Assembly: GCA_947579665.1 (NCBI GenBank)
Contig: OX388348.1
Location: 2,480,001-2,544,000, forward strand
Direction of reading: 5' to 3'
From: Sympetrum striolatum
Taxonomy: Eukaryota > Arthropoda > Insecta > Odonata > Libellulidae
DNA length: 64,000 nucleotides
The notes under the pieces were generated by a model. It saw nothing but the letters and a program-made list of their open reading frames with translations. It was not told where the DNA came from and did no database searches. Of the stretch, positions 11,638-24,500 are shown one piece after another (the first letter of the stretch is position 1; the number at the start of each line of letters is the position of its first letter). The position numbers and the translations under genes were made by a program.

Positions 11638-11863
11638 TATTCTGAGAGACGCAATTTCTAAACCTTTGACATTCTTAGACACAATACGAAAAGGATGAAC
11701 CTATTTTTGTCTGTTAATCCTCATGCACTGCTTGCTCTGCTCTTGTTCAATATGGTTTTACAGTAAGGGAGTCTTCAGACATTACAGCTGAATTCATTTG
11801 ATGATTAATTTCACATTAAAACATGTCTGGCCGAACAATATCAAACAGCTTCAACTGATAAAA
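11638..11863 (+). repeat. Repeated flank Y shared with 34597-34820
   Basis: About 225 bp (TTCTGAGAGACGCAATTTC ... CAAACAGCTTCAACTGATAA) that recur, reverse-complemented, at 34597-34820, again between a CAGT-element end and a Z copy. No coding potential. It shows that element end, Y and Z have been copied as one unit. Confidence 0.7.
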
Positions 11864-12913
11864 ATCTGATGTGGCCAGCACATGACTTTCTCCATATATA
11901 AGATGTAAATATTTATCTACCACAGTAATTTTGAACTCTATATTCAATATAAACTTGGAAGATGAGTGATTAATTTATATATTATTATCTTTTACGTCAC
12001 AAACATTATAAATAATGTTTTTCGGGACATGCTCGATTAAAAACGATGAAATTGACCTTTCGCACATACAGCCCAGAGCACCCACAAAGTACATAATCAG
12101 CAACTTCCGGTTTATCAGTATTTCATGAATAACTCCTAAACAATCAGTGATACAAGAATATGTTTCAATCAAAAGTTATAGTAAATTATATTTTCTAAAA
12201 TTTTTATTTATAATAGTATATACCTAAATATCATATTTATGGAGATATTTTGAAAACCGGAAATGAGCTTTGAAGAATGAAACTCGACTTCCGGTTTACC
12301 GATTTACTCCAAAAACTAATCAACTCTAAATACATGAAGCAAGGTACTATATATGAAATTTGGTGTTGATACAACTAATAGTTTTCATGTTAGAGCGCCC
12401 ACAAAGTACATAACAGCTATCTCCGGTTTATCGGAATTTCACGAATAACTCCTAATCAACCGGTGATACAAAAATATGTTAAATACAAAAGTTATAGAAA
12501 ATAACATTATCTAAAACTTTTATTTTAATACAACATACGTATATATCATATTTATGGAGATATATTGAAAACCGGAAATGAGCTTTGATGAATGAAGCTC
12601 GACTTCCGGTTTACCGATTTACTTCAAAAACTAATCAACTCTGACAGCACACACTACAGCACTATATATGAAGTTTGGTATTGATACGACTAATAGTTTT
12701 CACGTTAGAGCGCCCACTAACACACACACACATACAGACACACACACACACACACACACACATACACACACACACACATACACACAGACATCATTCCGAA
12801 AATAGTCAAAACGTGTTCTAGGGACCCCAAAATGTGTATTTCCGTTGAAATCTCGAAGTCGAATTTTTTCATGAAAACAATACTTTCTCTATACTTCGTA
12901 TATGGAGAAAGTA
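11864..12913 (+). repeat. Repeat family Z, copy 2, with internal duplication
   Basis: Starts TCTGATGTGGCCAGCACATG and ends with the hairpin ACTTTCTCTATAC / GTATATGGAGAAAGTA. It is longer than the other copies because a ~320 bp block is present twice in tandem, starting GAGCGCCCACAAAGTACATA near 12075 and again near 12393 and including CTCCGGTTTATCGG and ACTTCCGGTTTACCG. A CA microsatellite at the expected place has grown to about 70 bp. Confidence 0.75.
12717..12788 (+). repeat. (CA)n microsatellite inside repeat Z
   Basis: About 70 bp of CA repeats with scattered T and G substitutions, at the position where copies 1 and 4 carry much shorter CA/TG runs. The array therefore grew after insertion, or differed in the source copy. 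Confidence 0.9.
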
Positions 12914-15900
12914 AAAAAGGATAAAAAGAGTTCGCTATGCATACACTTAGGCGTGTATCCATGTGAAAGACAAATGCTATTAGGCACTCACAATGGGTGA
13001 ATCAATTTCAGAGCCCACTCTACTAGCCCACGTTTGGAGGTAGATTTAAAATTCACAACTAATTATTCTTCGATCATCAAAATTAAATTCAGTAGCCGAA
13101 TGTTTAGTTCTTTTCGGCTATTCAACCGCTTCGTGGATAATCAAAGATTCGCTAGCTTTATTCTTTGGAAAAATGCAGGAATATATAAAATAATTCAACA
13201 AGAGTTACTGACAATTACCAACGATTATGACTAAACCAGCTCAATTTGACCTTTCGCTATAACCCACGCGCTGAATCCCGTCGAGTACTCAGTGAAGCAA
13301 AAATTAATGCAATTAAAAACGTCCGCGACGGCAATCTTGATGACATTTAATTTGGCAAACGTTTCATTTATTGTACATACCATCAATTTCAATTACAAAT
13401 CAAAATATCGTGGCATAGATACATCCAACGCTAAAATAAATATTATGCGATGGTTACTCATTATTCCTAAATTACACTTAATTGCAATCGTCAATCACCT
13501 AACAAGCCGATCGAGTAATCCCTGATAATTGATTACATATTCTCAAAATAACTAAGTTTATACAATTAAATTCATACAGATTGTAAATATAAATTTAAAT
13601 TGGTACAGAAAATGTATCTTATACGACTACATATTTGTTCTGTGAATCAAATAATAATGTTCAGAAGAGACGAGCTTAAAATTATAACAGGAATGGAGCT
13701 ATTGCATAGCATGGAGAGCTATTTCGAAGTTTCATTTCGATAAAAACTTCAGAGATGGTATTTTATTTTCTTTGATTGAATAAGGAAACGAAATACTTCG
13801 TATATTATCGTAGGCTGAAAATTAACAGTCAAGTCAAATCAACTGCGATCAAAATATCCAATATTAGTGAATGAAAAGCGACTAACTGACCTTCTCAACA
13901 TTTATGAACCAAAATTATTTGGGAAATAATTTTAGGGGAAGTAGAAAGAAACATAAAAACTTCGTTGAATGGAAAATTTACACACAATTTCAAACAGCGT
14001 GTATTCTTTTTTATGTCGCAATAGTTCACAGCCGACTGATTTATAAAATAAATCGAAAGAATCCTGAGTTTTATGAAAGAGAGGTGCAGAGACAAATTGG
14101 CAATTCAAATGGCATTTCATGGTCTGCGCAACTGCACATTTTCTCTCGAAATGGATATATGGAATCGATTATCTGAAATATAACTTCAATATAGAGTTCA
14201 AACCGAAACCAAACCGTTCTCTATTAAAAGGGGTCGCTATTTCGAAAGCGCATGTTGTGCCCTATTGGTAGTAAGCTTTAGAAAATCAAGAGGGGCCTAC
14301 AAAATACAAATTGCGGGACCTTATGAATGGAGATGTACATTTGCAGAAAGTAATGGAAATTGGGATTTGATCGTTAAATGTGACAACAGACGTAACCTTA
14401 CGGTTAGAAGTAAAGATCAAGCAATGCGATAAATTATCATTAATTCACTCATGTGTTCCGTAACAAAATTGATTTTTTAGTCAAAAGCATATTCGTAATG
14501 AGGACAGTAACAATCTCTTCCTTCTTACAAGAATGAGAAAGATTTTACTGATTATAGAACTATAGCTGAAGGTCCTCTCAAACCTGACTGCTATCACTAA
14601 TAAATTCTATAGATTCTTTAGAGAAACAGTGCAGGTTTATATTTATGTAAATCACCCAAAAAGATGAATACATTTAGAGAAATAAATTCTCAGAAAAATG
14701 TTCATCATCCACAGGTAAAATAAATAATGCGAGTTCTCCGCTATTAATTTTGCTCATACGCATTAAAATACCCTACTTAACGCACTTTTTTACAACTCAT
14801 CCACATACCCGTTATATCACTCAATAACTGTTTGCTATGTCTTCCCCGTTGTCTTTTCCCAAGCATTCAATCACTTTCCTTAACTATAGTTCCCCTCTCA
14901 ATGTTTGACCCAACCATTTCTTCCTCAATTAGGACCCTTTCTCCCCCAACCTTTTCCATTACTTCCTCGTTTGCTTTCACAGCTTCAATTCAGGAGCATC
15001 ATCATTTCTAATGGTAAGTTACCCGAAGTGGTAAGTTACCTTAGTCTTCCTTGGCATAGTTTTTACCAAACGTCATTACTCTTAAGTTATTAACATCCTT
15101 ATAAATAAATAACATATATAAAATAAAAATGATGAAATATTTTCTAAAAGATTGAAAAAATACTTTCTTTGCAAGTCATTTTTTGCATAGATGAATTTTG
15201 TAATGAAAGTGAAATGCAATTTAGGTTAGGTGACTTACTTATTTAGCCGATAATGCGAAAAATTAAATAAGAACTACAGTACATGTATTTATTGTAATTG
15301 TAATAAATGGGTGGTGTAGGATTTTTGTGATTGTTGAATGACGGTTGTAAAAAGTATGTGATTATTGTAATAAGATGTATGATTTGTAATGTATTTAGTG
15401 ATTAGCTTATATGTAGTTTTAATTAATTGCAACGCTATTGATAACAATGAACTATCCTATACATACTTTTTATATCCAAGGACCAATCAAATTATCATCA
15501 TTATATAGAAATTATTAATCTACAGGACCCTTTCATTCGAAGATTCTTACGTCTTTTTTTCTAAAGATTAAGATTTTTTAATTTTCCGTTTTTCCTTGGG
15601 AATTTTCCTGGGTGCACGCCCTTATGTGCAAAGTCACCCTTTCCTTATTTTTTAATTATTTTCGTCGCTAAAGAAATATTTTGCGAGGTTTCCTAGAAGG
15701 GAACTCCGAAACCTACAGTGACTTAATCAGCAGGGAAAGCAAGCCGTGTCACGTTTTGCAGGAAATTAGTCAGTGGGGCAATATCAGCGGTCACGTATCG
15801 CCTTCACTGTATGTCTAAAACCAATTTCCGGGACGGAAAGGAAAAGAGAGGAGGCGATAGAAGACGAGAACGAAAAAAGATAAGCGATTGTTTCCAAGTT

Positions 15901-16200
15901 TTCAGGAAAACGTGATTCAGAAAATAGACCTTAATTTTGTCCTAATGCAGGTATAAGCACGTTCGATATCGACAGGTCGCTATTATCCCTGATAACGCGC
16001 ACATTACAGTCACGTTAAGGAAAACTTTTATATTATACGGGCGATAGCCTGTGATTCGGAACACAAGCGAATTTCTCAGAAGAAATAACGAGTCAAATTC
16101 GCTTTTGGGTCGGTAGAACCTCTCCCGTTCCGTTGTCGTATACGAAAGGAGAGATAGAAGTTGAAATTCTTTATATTCCTCCTGAAAGTAAGACATGTTA
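12914..16200. other. Non-coding stretch, no gene recognised
   Basis: AT-rich. Several 60-90 codon frames exist on both strands (for example 13904-14176 +) but they overlap one another and show no domain. A ~30 bp block near 15600-15634 (TTTTCCTGGGTGCACGCCC and TTATGTGCAAAG) recurs inverted near 52700 and is listed separately. Confidence 0.35.
15570..15640 (+). repeat. Dispersed-repeat fragment shared with 52685-52760
   Basis: AGATTTTTTAATTTTC and TTTTCCTGGGTGCACGCCC with TTATGTGCAAAG recur in reverse complement at 52685-52760 with few differences. This is probably the 3' remnant of an old interspersed element of unknown class. Confidence 0.5.
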
Positions 16201-16380
16201 ACCATCATAATTAAACACTTATTAAATTCCACAAATATATTTCAAACGACCGGTTTCGTCAACAATTTGACAAGATAAGACAAGACTCGTTGACGAAACC
16301 GGTCGTTTGAAATATATTTGTGGAATTTAATAAGTGTTTAATTACGATGGTTTACACTGCATTCCACGAAGTGAGGATAG
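16201..16380. mobile_element. Long-hairpin element with hammerhead-like half-core
   Basis: The 63 bp arms (16201-16263 and 16289-16351) match in inverted orientation with a single mismatch around a 25 bp loop, so the element is probably young. The right arm contains GACGAAACCGGTC followed by GTTTGAAATATATTTG. That is the GAAA / stem III / cleavage-triplet half of the motif at 6.4 kb. The CUGANGA half is missing because the left arm simply mirrors the right. The 3' module ends TTCCACGAAGT, as in the 9.0 kb element. Confidence 0.6.
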
Positions 16381-18812
16381 AATATATTAATTTTAGTAAG
16401 ACATATGTACTATGTAAGGATATGCAAGGAGGAGGGGAAAGATTTTTACACTTCTAGACAACTAGGAAAGCCGATTGCTTAAAAATCCTGGTCACACTAC
16501 TTGTTTTTATTCCGGGTGTGTTTCTGGAGACATTCAATGTTTTGATAATCGAAGAGATTTGGGAAAATATACAGTAAAATCTCCTCAATAAAAGTTAAGC
16601 AACGAATACCTAAAGTTATCGCCTCATTCTAAATACTAGTAGTGCTTCGAAAACATCACATAAATTATGCCATCTTATCTTTGCCTACAATGAAATAATG
16701 CCATAAATAGTAAGGTAAGGTATAAAAGTAAGGTTGGGCGGAAATGTGGCCATACTGACCCAACCTCGTAACAAGGGTTAAGTAATAAATATAATTGTTT
16801 GAAATTCGTGTAAAATTTAATTGAAAGTCCTTAAAGGCTCAATGCCCACAAAAATTCCTCAATTCAAAACCTCTAAATATGGTGAATGATCTAAGAAAAC
16901 TTGAACGGTAAAAACGTTTACCTACGAATATTTTCGTTCCTTAAAGTTTCTTAAACGACATCACGAACTATCATCATTAGTAGTACTGGTGGTTCGAGTG
17001 CCAGCACCGGCATATTTTTTTCACCCCGATATTTTCCTAAGCAATTCTCCGAACGTTGCGATTTTGCTTACTTTAAGTATTTTCGTCAACCTTTATTTAT
17101 CTTTACATTTCGTAGCAGGTAGCTGTTTTCAGTCATTACTTTTTTTTATATCCCGTTGAACTGTTTATCAGTCGACTCGCGACGATGTTCATGCCTATGG
17201 AGTAACAATTAGCCCTTGAAGTATTGTTAAAACACATCTCAACTCCCATACCCTTGTTCCATTACCACCAAAGTGAGCAATGTAGTTATGCTTTTATCGC
17301 AAACTACATATAAAAAATATATTTCTTCCACGGAAAAAGATATCAGACTTATCGGTTCTTCGGACACTGAGTTACCCATTCCATCAAAATTTACATTAGC
17401 ATTTACGTAACTGTTAATTAAATGACATTTTATCTACTCCCGTAGACGCTTCTGAAAACTTCAGATAGCGGTTTCATTTTACCTTAAAAACGCATGTATA
17501 GTATTTATAATGCACTGTGCCAACAATTTCCTGTTTCTATATATGAAAACTTGAAAAATTCGGAAATAAAAGGTCCAGGGTAGTCGGCTATAATTAGTCT
17601 TCATGTTCGTTTCATCGGAAGGTTATAATTGGTATTCTTAGTAGGAAACCTATTACGAACGTGAGTTAGTAAATTTACTTAACCAGGTCAATTTTATAAA
17701 TCCGCCTCTAAGTACGCATTCTCGTAAATTGTTTAACTTCGGAGAAATTCTAAGGATATGTTACTTCTGTTTCGTGCTAAACTGCTTATATCAGCGTAAT
17801 GGTATTTTACAGGGGAGTGTAGCTTCAATTAAGAATAATTCCAAAGAAGAATAACTAAGTATTCAAAGAAATGCATGATTTATTTTATACGGATTCTCTC
17901 TGGCAAATGAATTAAAGTGGGAAAAAAGGTAGAGAGAGATTTCATTTTTAACGTAAGCTATTTTGCTGGAAAACTTCGAAAAAAAATGTTGGCACACTGA
18001 AAGGGAAAAGATCTTTGGGAAGAAAATTAATAAATAGACTGTGTGACATAAATATGATGGATGAGACTCCCAAAGGCCGAACACGTCAAAGATAACTTCG
18101 CGAACACGCTAGGAAAGCACGTCACCTTCAAATCAATTGACAAGCGCCCCAAAAACGTTTAGGAATCGCTGCATTATGTACTTATAAGGCGGAAATTATC
18201 GTTGATCACAAAACTGAAAATTAAAAGTTGCTAATTCAAGCTGAAACTGATGATTCGGGGCCGATGGTTCCTGCCAATTATCTAATACACGTAAGTACTT
18301 TCGCACCAAACCCACAATAAGTTCACCAGCTATTCAAAATTCCTTCCAATTATTTTCATATAATATTCTCGATGCTTAAAATTATTACTTCTGCTCTTCT
18401 TATTTCCAGGTTTAGGCTGTAATCCTTTACTTTACATTCTCATCTTTGATCTTTTAGCATTTCTTTTGCCCAGTGGCACGTATTCCAAAGCCTCCTTCGG
18501 TAATCTTTAATTGGGCATTTTTAATACCATTATTAATTAAAAATTACCAATGATGTAAGAACGCAATCTTCATTTGCCATTCAAAGAGGTTTTCATGAGG
18601 AGTAATTTTCTCTCGATAATAAAACGCAACTGATGCAGTACAGCATCTAAATTAGCATCTTATATCCTCTAAAAATCCTAACTTTCTCATACTTTTCGAT
18701 TAGGGTAAATTCCCTACCGATTTTACGGGTATAAGAAGTTGCAGGTCATACAATATTAACGTCATGAACGATTTTTCCACATAGCTTTAGCCTACATAAG
18801 ATCTCATAGCAA
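16381..18812. other. Non-coding stretch, nothing recognised
   Basis: AT-rich with normal CpG. No open frame longer than 73 codons, and none resembles a known protein. Confidence 0.4.
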
Positions 18813-18923
18813 AGGCTCCCGGATAGCCAAATGAGCTGCTCTTTGTTGAAAGTGCTCCCGGATTCGATTCCAGGTGGAAGTCTAGAAGCGAAATGACCAA
18901 AGCACTGTTAAAAATACTACTTC
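18813..18923 (+). mobile_element. tRNA-derived SINE, family 1, copy B (diverged)
   Basis: GGCTCCCGGATAGCCAAATG corresponds to the box A region, TCCCGGATTCGATTCCAGG to box B, and GCGAAATGACCAAAGC ... AGCACTGTTAAAAATACTACT to the family body and tail. The distance between boxes A and B is a few bases shorter than in the other two copies. Same family as 10769-10899 (-) and 54834-54959 (+). Confidence 0.7.
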
Positions 18924-21504
18924 TATGGTTAATTACTAAAGTAGACAACATATTTCCATCGAAGGCGCTGGGTAAGGATTTGATTGGCCTTTGGGGTTTA
19001 GATAACGGACAGAAAAAAAAACGAAAAACGCATAAATCTCCAAGCGAGTGGGAGCCCCCACGTCTAGGACCCAATCCAGGACGAAATCCAAATTGGTAGG
19101 AAATTAAGGCCAATTCTCCGTCCGAATAAAGGTATGAACAGCGAAACACGTGGAATGCAAGAAATCCTGCAGTGGAACCGCAACGAACGACTTTCACTAA
19201 CGCCGGCCACCACTGGAACTGGTAAAAGTGAGCGACGGGAGGCGATGCACAATTGAAGCCTTGGATAGGTTCCAATCGCGGCCTAAAATCGACTGCGGGA
19301 GAAAGTGATCGTAGCTTCCAACCATTTTGATCAACGCCCATATTCCAATTTCGTGCTCTTTAAGTCGGCAAGAATTAGATCGTAACAAAGAAGGACGATT
19401 ACCAACTTATGCCCATCAACACTTCGCGTGTTTTTGGCTCTTGGTTTCGCGTGTTCGCGGCTTTTTGGTTATAATTTCAGGGTAAGGAAAATTTGGGACC
19501 AGAGCCCTCATACTTCCTCACCAGCAATTAGCGACACTTTTTTCAGTCTTTCCGCCGTAGTGTTTAGCAGAGATTACTTGCTTAACAACGCCCATTGAAT
19601 AATAAATATTATTTTAATTTTCTTGTGTAAGGTCTTATGTTTTCAAGTATTGAATCTTACGTTTGTAACATAGAAGATTGGGATAAAAACATCAATAGTT
19701 ATGTATGACTTATATTTTGTCGACCTTAAAAAACCAATACTACTATTACAATATTCAGCATTCATAGAGGTTCAAATACTGAGAAAATCCCGCATGTTCT
19801 TGAGCAATCTGCAGGATTCCCTTAAATTTAATTAATTATATCGATTTAATTAATTTATTATAGCCAGAGATAGATTTAAAAGATGGAGAAAATTTCGCTA
19901 TACTTTGATTTCAAAGTCGTTGAATTAGATGAATGAACTCCTGATTACTAACTTTTAAAGAAATGATTTTGCGCGATACAATTTTCTATAGTCTCCTTGA
20001 TAGGCAAGTGCGTAACTCGCCTTTGGTGAAAACGATTTCTCCCGCCAAATTAAGAAAAGGTGAGAAATGTCTTCAGTTGTTTAAGTAGCCTTAAAAAGAG
20101 TACTTTTATCGATTTACAGCAACAAATTTTTGAAAATTGTTTTAAAGTAACTCACAAAACTCACTCAAGCTTATACAAAACATTATATGAATCTTGTAAC
20201 CAACAACGCTGATGGAATTGTCATTTGCTCCAATTTTTGAAATTTTTATACAAATAACGACGCAACTGCTTTTGTTTTTCGATTTCATGAACCCAAGAGA
20301 ATAGTTTATCTACATGCCTCTAAGCTTACTTATTCGAAAATCTAGGGGTCCGTGACTCTCACGTAGGTTTCCTAACATAAGGGTATAATTGGGAATCTGA
20401 AAAAAAACCTTGAATAGAAAATGGTACTCAGCAGTAATCACGATTTACACGAATAAATAATTACTAGGGAAACGAAGCTTTATATGTCGCTGTTCGAATT
20501 CTGACAACGAATGTGCATTTCGTTGGGAAATACTTGCACATACGAGCATTGTCTTGATCATTAACTTTAGGAATGACCAAAACAAAATAGTGAACCACCA
20601 TTCTTGCTCGCTAATATTGGGGAACTGCATTTTTTCCGCAGAGCTCACGCAAACAGTATAATATAGAAACTGACAGGATACAGTACTATCTCCAGTAAAA
20701 CGAATCACTTTCATTAGCTATGGTATCACAGCAAGCATGATAAAAATCCTGCAGAAACAATGCAGAGAGTGACAAGGATGAGTACCAACAACAGCTGCCC
20801 TCTCCAGAGGAGAACGGCCGAAGCGGTGGACCATGACGAGAGAGGTATGCCGGCAGATACCCCGCTTTTCTCACGATTCCTCCCCCCGTACGCCCACACG
20901 CCCTTGACCTGCCACTAAACGCACGGAGGCAAAAATTACGACCATCCTCTCTTTTCTGCTCGCGTTTAGTCCACGTTCCATTAGAAGCCCTTCCAAAGCG
21001 AACTGCAGACGAAAAAGCCTATGAAATGAACCACTTACCATGTTAATTACTCCGGGAAGAAGTAGCCCGGGACAAAAAACTCTCCATAATTGTCGATGAT
21101 TAAATAATTCCCCTGAAAATGCTTCATGAACTCAACTAGACCCAATTTAGACAACTTAGGAGGGAGGACGAAGGGTAAGGCCTCCACCATTAACCGGCTA
21201 CTATGGCCAAGGCAGATAAACAGATAGGTGGTTGAACCAAGCATGATTTTAGATACATGAATATATGAGAATAAGGCACGGTAAGAGAGTTGTTTCTGTA
21301 CATCCATAAGCTTAAATGCTGTTTCGATACTTACAGAGGGTGGCGGTATCTTGTAAATTAACTAATGGAATGGATATGATTGAGTTGACAATTTCTACTA
21401 AAAATTACATAATCTAGATGAAATTATCGATTCTTTACTTTTTAAGTACAATTATGACATAGCAATATATAAGGACCACCCGTTGGTTATTTATAAAATT
21501 ATAT
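18924..21504. other. Non-coding stretch with GC-richer islets
   Basis: A GC-richer islet at about 18950-19480 supports a 184-codon minus-strand frame (18787-19341), but that frame runs antisense through the SINE above, and its product is rich in Ser, Pro and Phe with no domain. A second islet lies at about 20780-21010. Neither can be assigned; they may be conserved non-coding DNA. The rest is AT-rich and empty. Confidence 0.35.
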
Positions 21505-21575
21505 AGGCGGCGGAATAATTAGTATGCTAGCATTTCAATGGTGGTCCCGGGATTCGAGTCCCAGCGAATCTGGGT
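21505..21575 (+). repeat. tRNA-like SINE, family 2, copy A
   Basis: GGCGGCGGAATAATTAGTATGC resembles box A, and CCCGGGATTCGAGTCCCAGC box B with a T-arm. The order and several words (GCGGAAT, ATTA, TATGC, GGTCCC) match the sequence at 26062-26131. The anticodon stem does not pair convincingly. Confidence 0.45.
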
Positions 21576-24500
21576 TTTCTTATTCCGATGTGTTTATATA
21601 TCTATAGAATATTTACGTTCCTCCAGTAACGGTCCAATAAACAGATTATCGTGAGTGCACTAAGAAATATCCTTTATTTGTAATTAACGATAGTTAACAT
21701 AAAATGTCCAATACAACACGAGAAAACCATATCAGAGTAAAATTTACATCTGTAACAAGACATTTCATGGGAAATCCTACCATTTTGTCTGCCCTAAATT
21801 CATTAATAAAAGTGAGTCATAGTGAAGGAACGCTGGGGGGAAGACCGCGGTCACGTGGTGTCGAAGGCACAGAATGTTTACAAAATTCGTTAGGTTCTAC
21901 TTTTTCAGGAGAGTAATTCCGTTACTCGATTAAACATTGAAGGAACTTTAACACTTGCTTACGAAATACAAGCGCTCTCAGCCGATGTGAATGTGGCCAT
22001 CAACGTCATGCATGCTTCAGTTAGGCAAAAATCTCGGTGACCCTATGAACCACGGAGGATAAATTAATAGCAAAGCCACCTGTTGGGCAGGATGAGACCA
22101 AATGAGGCAGATTTCCGAAGAGGGGTCATAAAGCAGCGCGCGTGCAGCGGGGGAGAGCTCCTCTCATTTACGAAGGCATTCCACAAGAGATCACGACCTC
22201 CCCACGTCTCCTCTCATAAAATCTTGCAATTTCGCGGAAAAGAAGAGAGCTTTAAGGGCTGCCGTGTTTTTCTGAAAACGGCAGAAATTTGAGATGCGTC
22301 GGAGATTCAGTTGAAGAATATTGCAAAACATTGCAACTAAGTGAGTATGGCAAAAGATGAAAGATGATTATTAGCTAAGGGAAGACTTTTACATGATAAA
22401 TTTACCCTTGTCTGCGCAATAAATAATTACAACGTATTCCAAATTGAACGGGAGGATAATCGAACATTACATTTACGCCACTACAAATGATACCATCTTT
22501 TTAAACTTCTTTTAATCTTCACTGAGTCATAATACCACCAATGCAATATTCCCGCGTAGGAGCACAATGAACCAATGATTTTTCATTCCAATCAATAAGG
22601 AGGGACCAGAATGAATACCATTATTCTGCATCAGTCATTCATCAATAGCTTCCATAATATAACAAGCATGAACTGCTGGAATAGAAGTGAAATAAAGCTA
22701 AAAAATGTATTTTGTTCTTCTGTCCTATAAGACAAATCCATAAGGCTATCCATGAAGATTTCGCAATAGGATCCGAAACGAATAAATTGCAAACGTGGTA
22801 GTAAAAATATCAGCAGCACTCGATAGGGTGATCTCAAATAGTCAAATTAATTGTTAGAATGAAAATTCGCGCAACAAAATAAAGGAGAAATAAATATTTA
22901 TTATTGAGTATTCAAAAGCAAAACAAATATATATATGGTAAATGTTTCGACAAGATTAAACATAGATTAACCATTTTCGTTACAATCGAGAGGTGTCTCG
23001 TTTGTCTAGGACAGAGTATCTTTGAGGTCTGCTGACCCTCGCAGAAGTCAACAAAACTTTTGAAATGGAAAAAATATCTTCTCTGGAAGGATGTATTTGA
23101 GAGGTCCAACTCCATGGTATATGTCACAGGCATCTTTGTTATTCTTACAGAATATATTGTCAAAAAACGTTGAGGAAAATTGCATTGATTTAGTATTCAG
23201 TAATCAAGAATTGAATGGAAATAACATTACAGAGCAAATACACATTGTGCAAGTGTACACAGCTAAAATAAGATAAACAATTTTCCTGATCGAAATGAAC
23301 GATTTTAAGGAATATATAGTAAAAAATATAGCCTTATAAAGGAAAAAAATAATATCTACTATAAAGCATATAGCTATAGACAGAAATGGCAACCCGTATG
23401 AATAAAATATTAACTTTTTCGAATCTTACGGTATACGCACTAACGTGGTAACTGAAAGCGAGCAATGCCATACAAGGAAGAGGACAACATTGAATGCAAC
23501 ATTTAGCAAAAGTGGAGGTATTTGGAAGTTCAAAATTTTGAATTCAAAGTTCAAGCCCGAAGTTGACATTTATTGAGGGCTCAGATGAGCCATTATGCGA
23601 AAGGAAGGAATTAGTGAAAACCGCAGACGAGCAAATCTCTGACGAACACGGAAATCGTATTCGATGTCATGCACGCGAACGCGATACATCAGCGCTGAAA
23701 AACCGCCTTTCCTAATTCTGAACATTTTAAATTTAGCTTCCTGAGGATTCTTTGCAGAGAAATCGCAGTTTTTGGTTTACAATATACTGCTCTACTTTGC
23801 TCACCATTCAGGAAGGCGCCGTTTGCATAAATTATATGCCCTCGTCATTTAAGAATTAGTATAGGAATCGATTATTCTAAGCTGTACTGAAGATAAACAT
23901 TGATCCTAATATTATCAAGTAACACTCGAGTTGATTTCTTTAATTCCTTATTTATCAAATGTATTTCTGCATGAACTAAAATATTGTCCTTGTTGGCTCA
24001 AATATTGTTATGTGGGTTTTACCTCAACCCTAGGATTCTAATTTCATAAATGACATGCTTTTCATTAATTTATAATTTCTTAAAATATACAATAACCGTT
24101 ACATCACACCGCACGTCGAAAAGACAACACATCTCTAGAGAAGAGAGTTTTATGAAAAATGGGAGAGGAGTACATTAAAGGTGAATGACCGAACTACAAA
24201 TAGAAAAAATATCAAGTCATTATAACGAGCCTAAAAAATTCCCTCTCCCAAAATTTAGCAACATACATTTTCGAATCTTACTAAAAAAATTAGGAAATAA
24301 TCGGGCATCAGAAAAAAAACAACAGTTAAGCATACATTAAGCATACAAGTAATCCCAATAACCCAAAATAGAGCTATTTAGTAGTAAGATCGTCAACTAA
24401 TATTTACAATTAAACTCTTCCTCTTAATCGTTACAACGGGACCGAAAGAAACACTAAATAGTTTCCAATACATTTTATATCGTAGTATTTACACTATAGG

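Noticed and set aside
16705..16770. TATAAAAG plus a nearby inverted word as a promoter
   Set aside because: There is no gene downstream on either strand. A TATA match alone in AT-rich DNA is expected by chance.
18787..19341. 184-codon minus-strand open frame as a gene
   Set aside because: It runs antisense through a SINE copy, has biased hydrophobic/Ser composition, no domain and no splice context. The frame is explained by a GC-richer patch with few stops.
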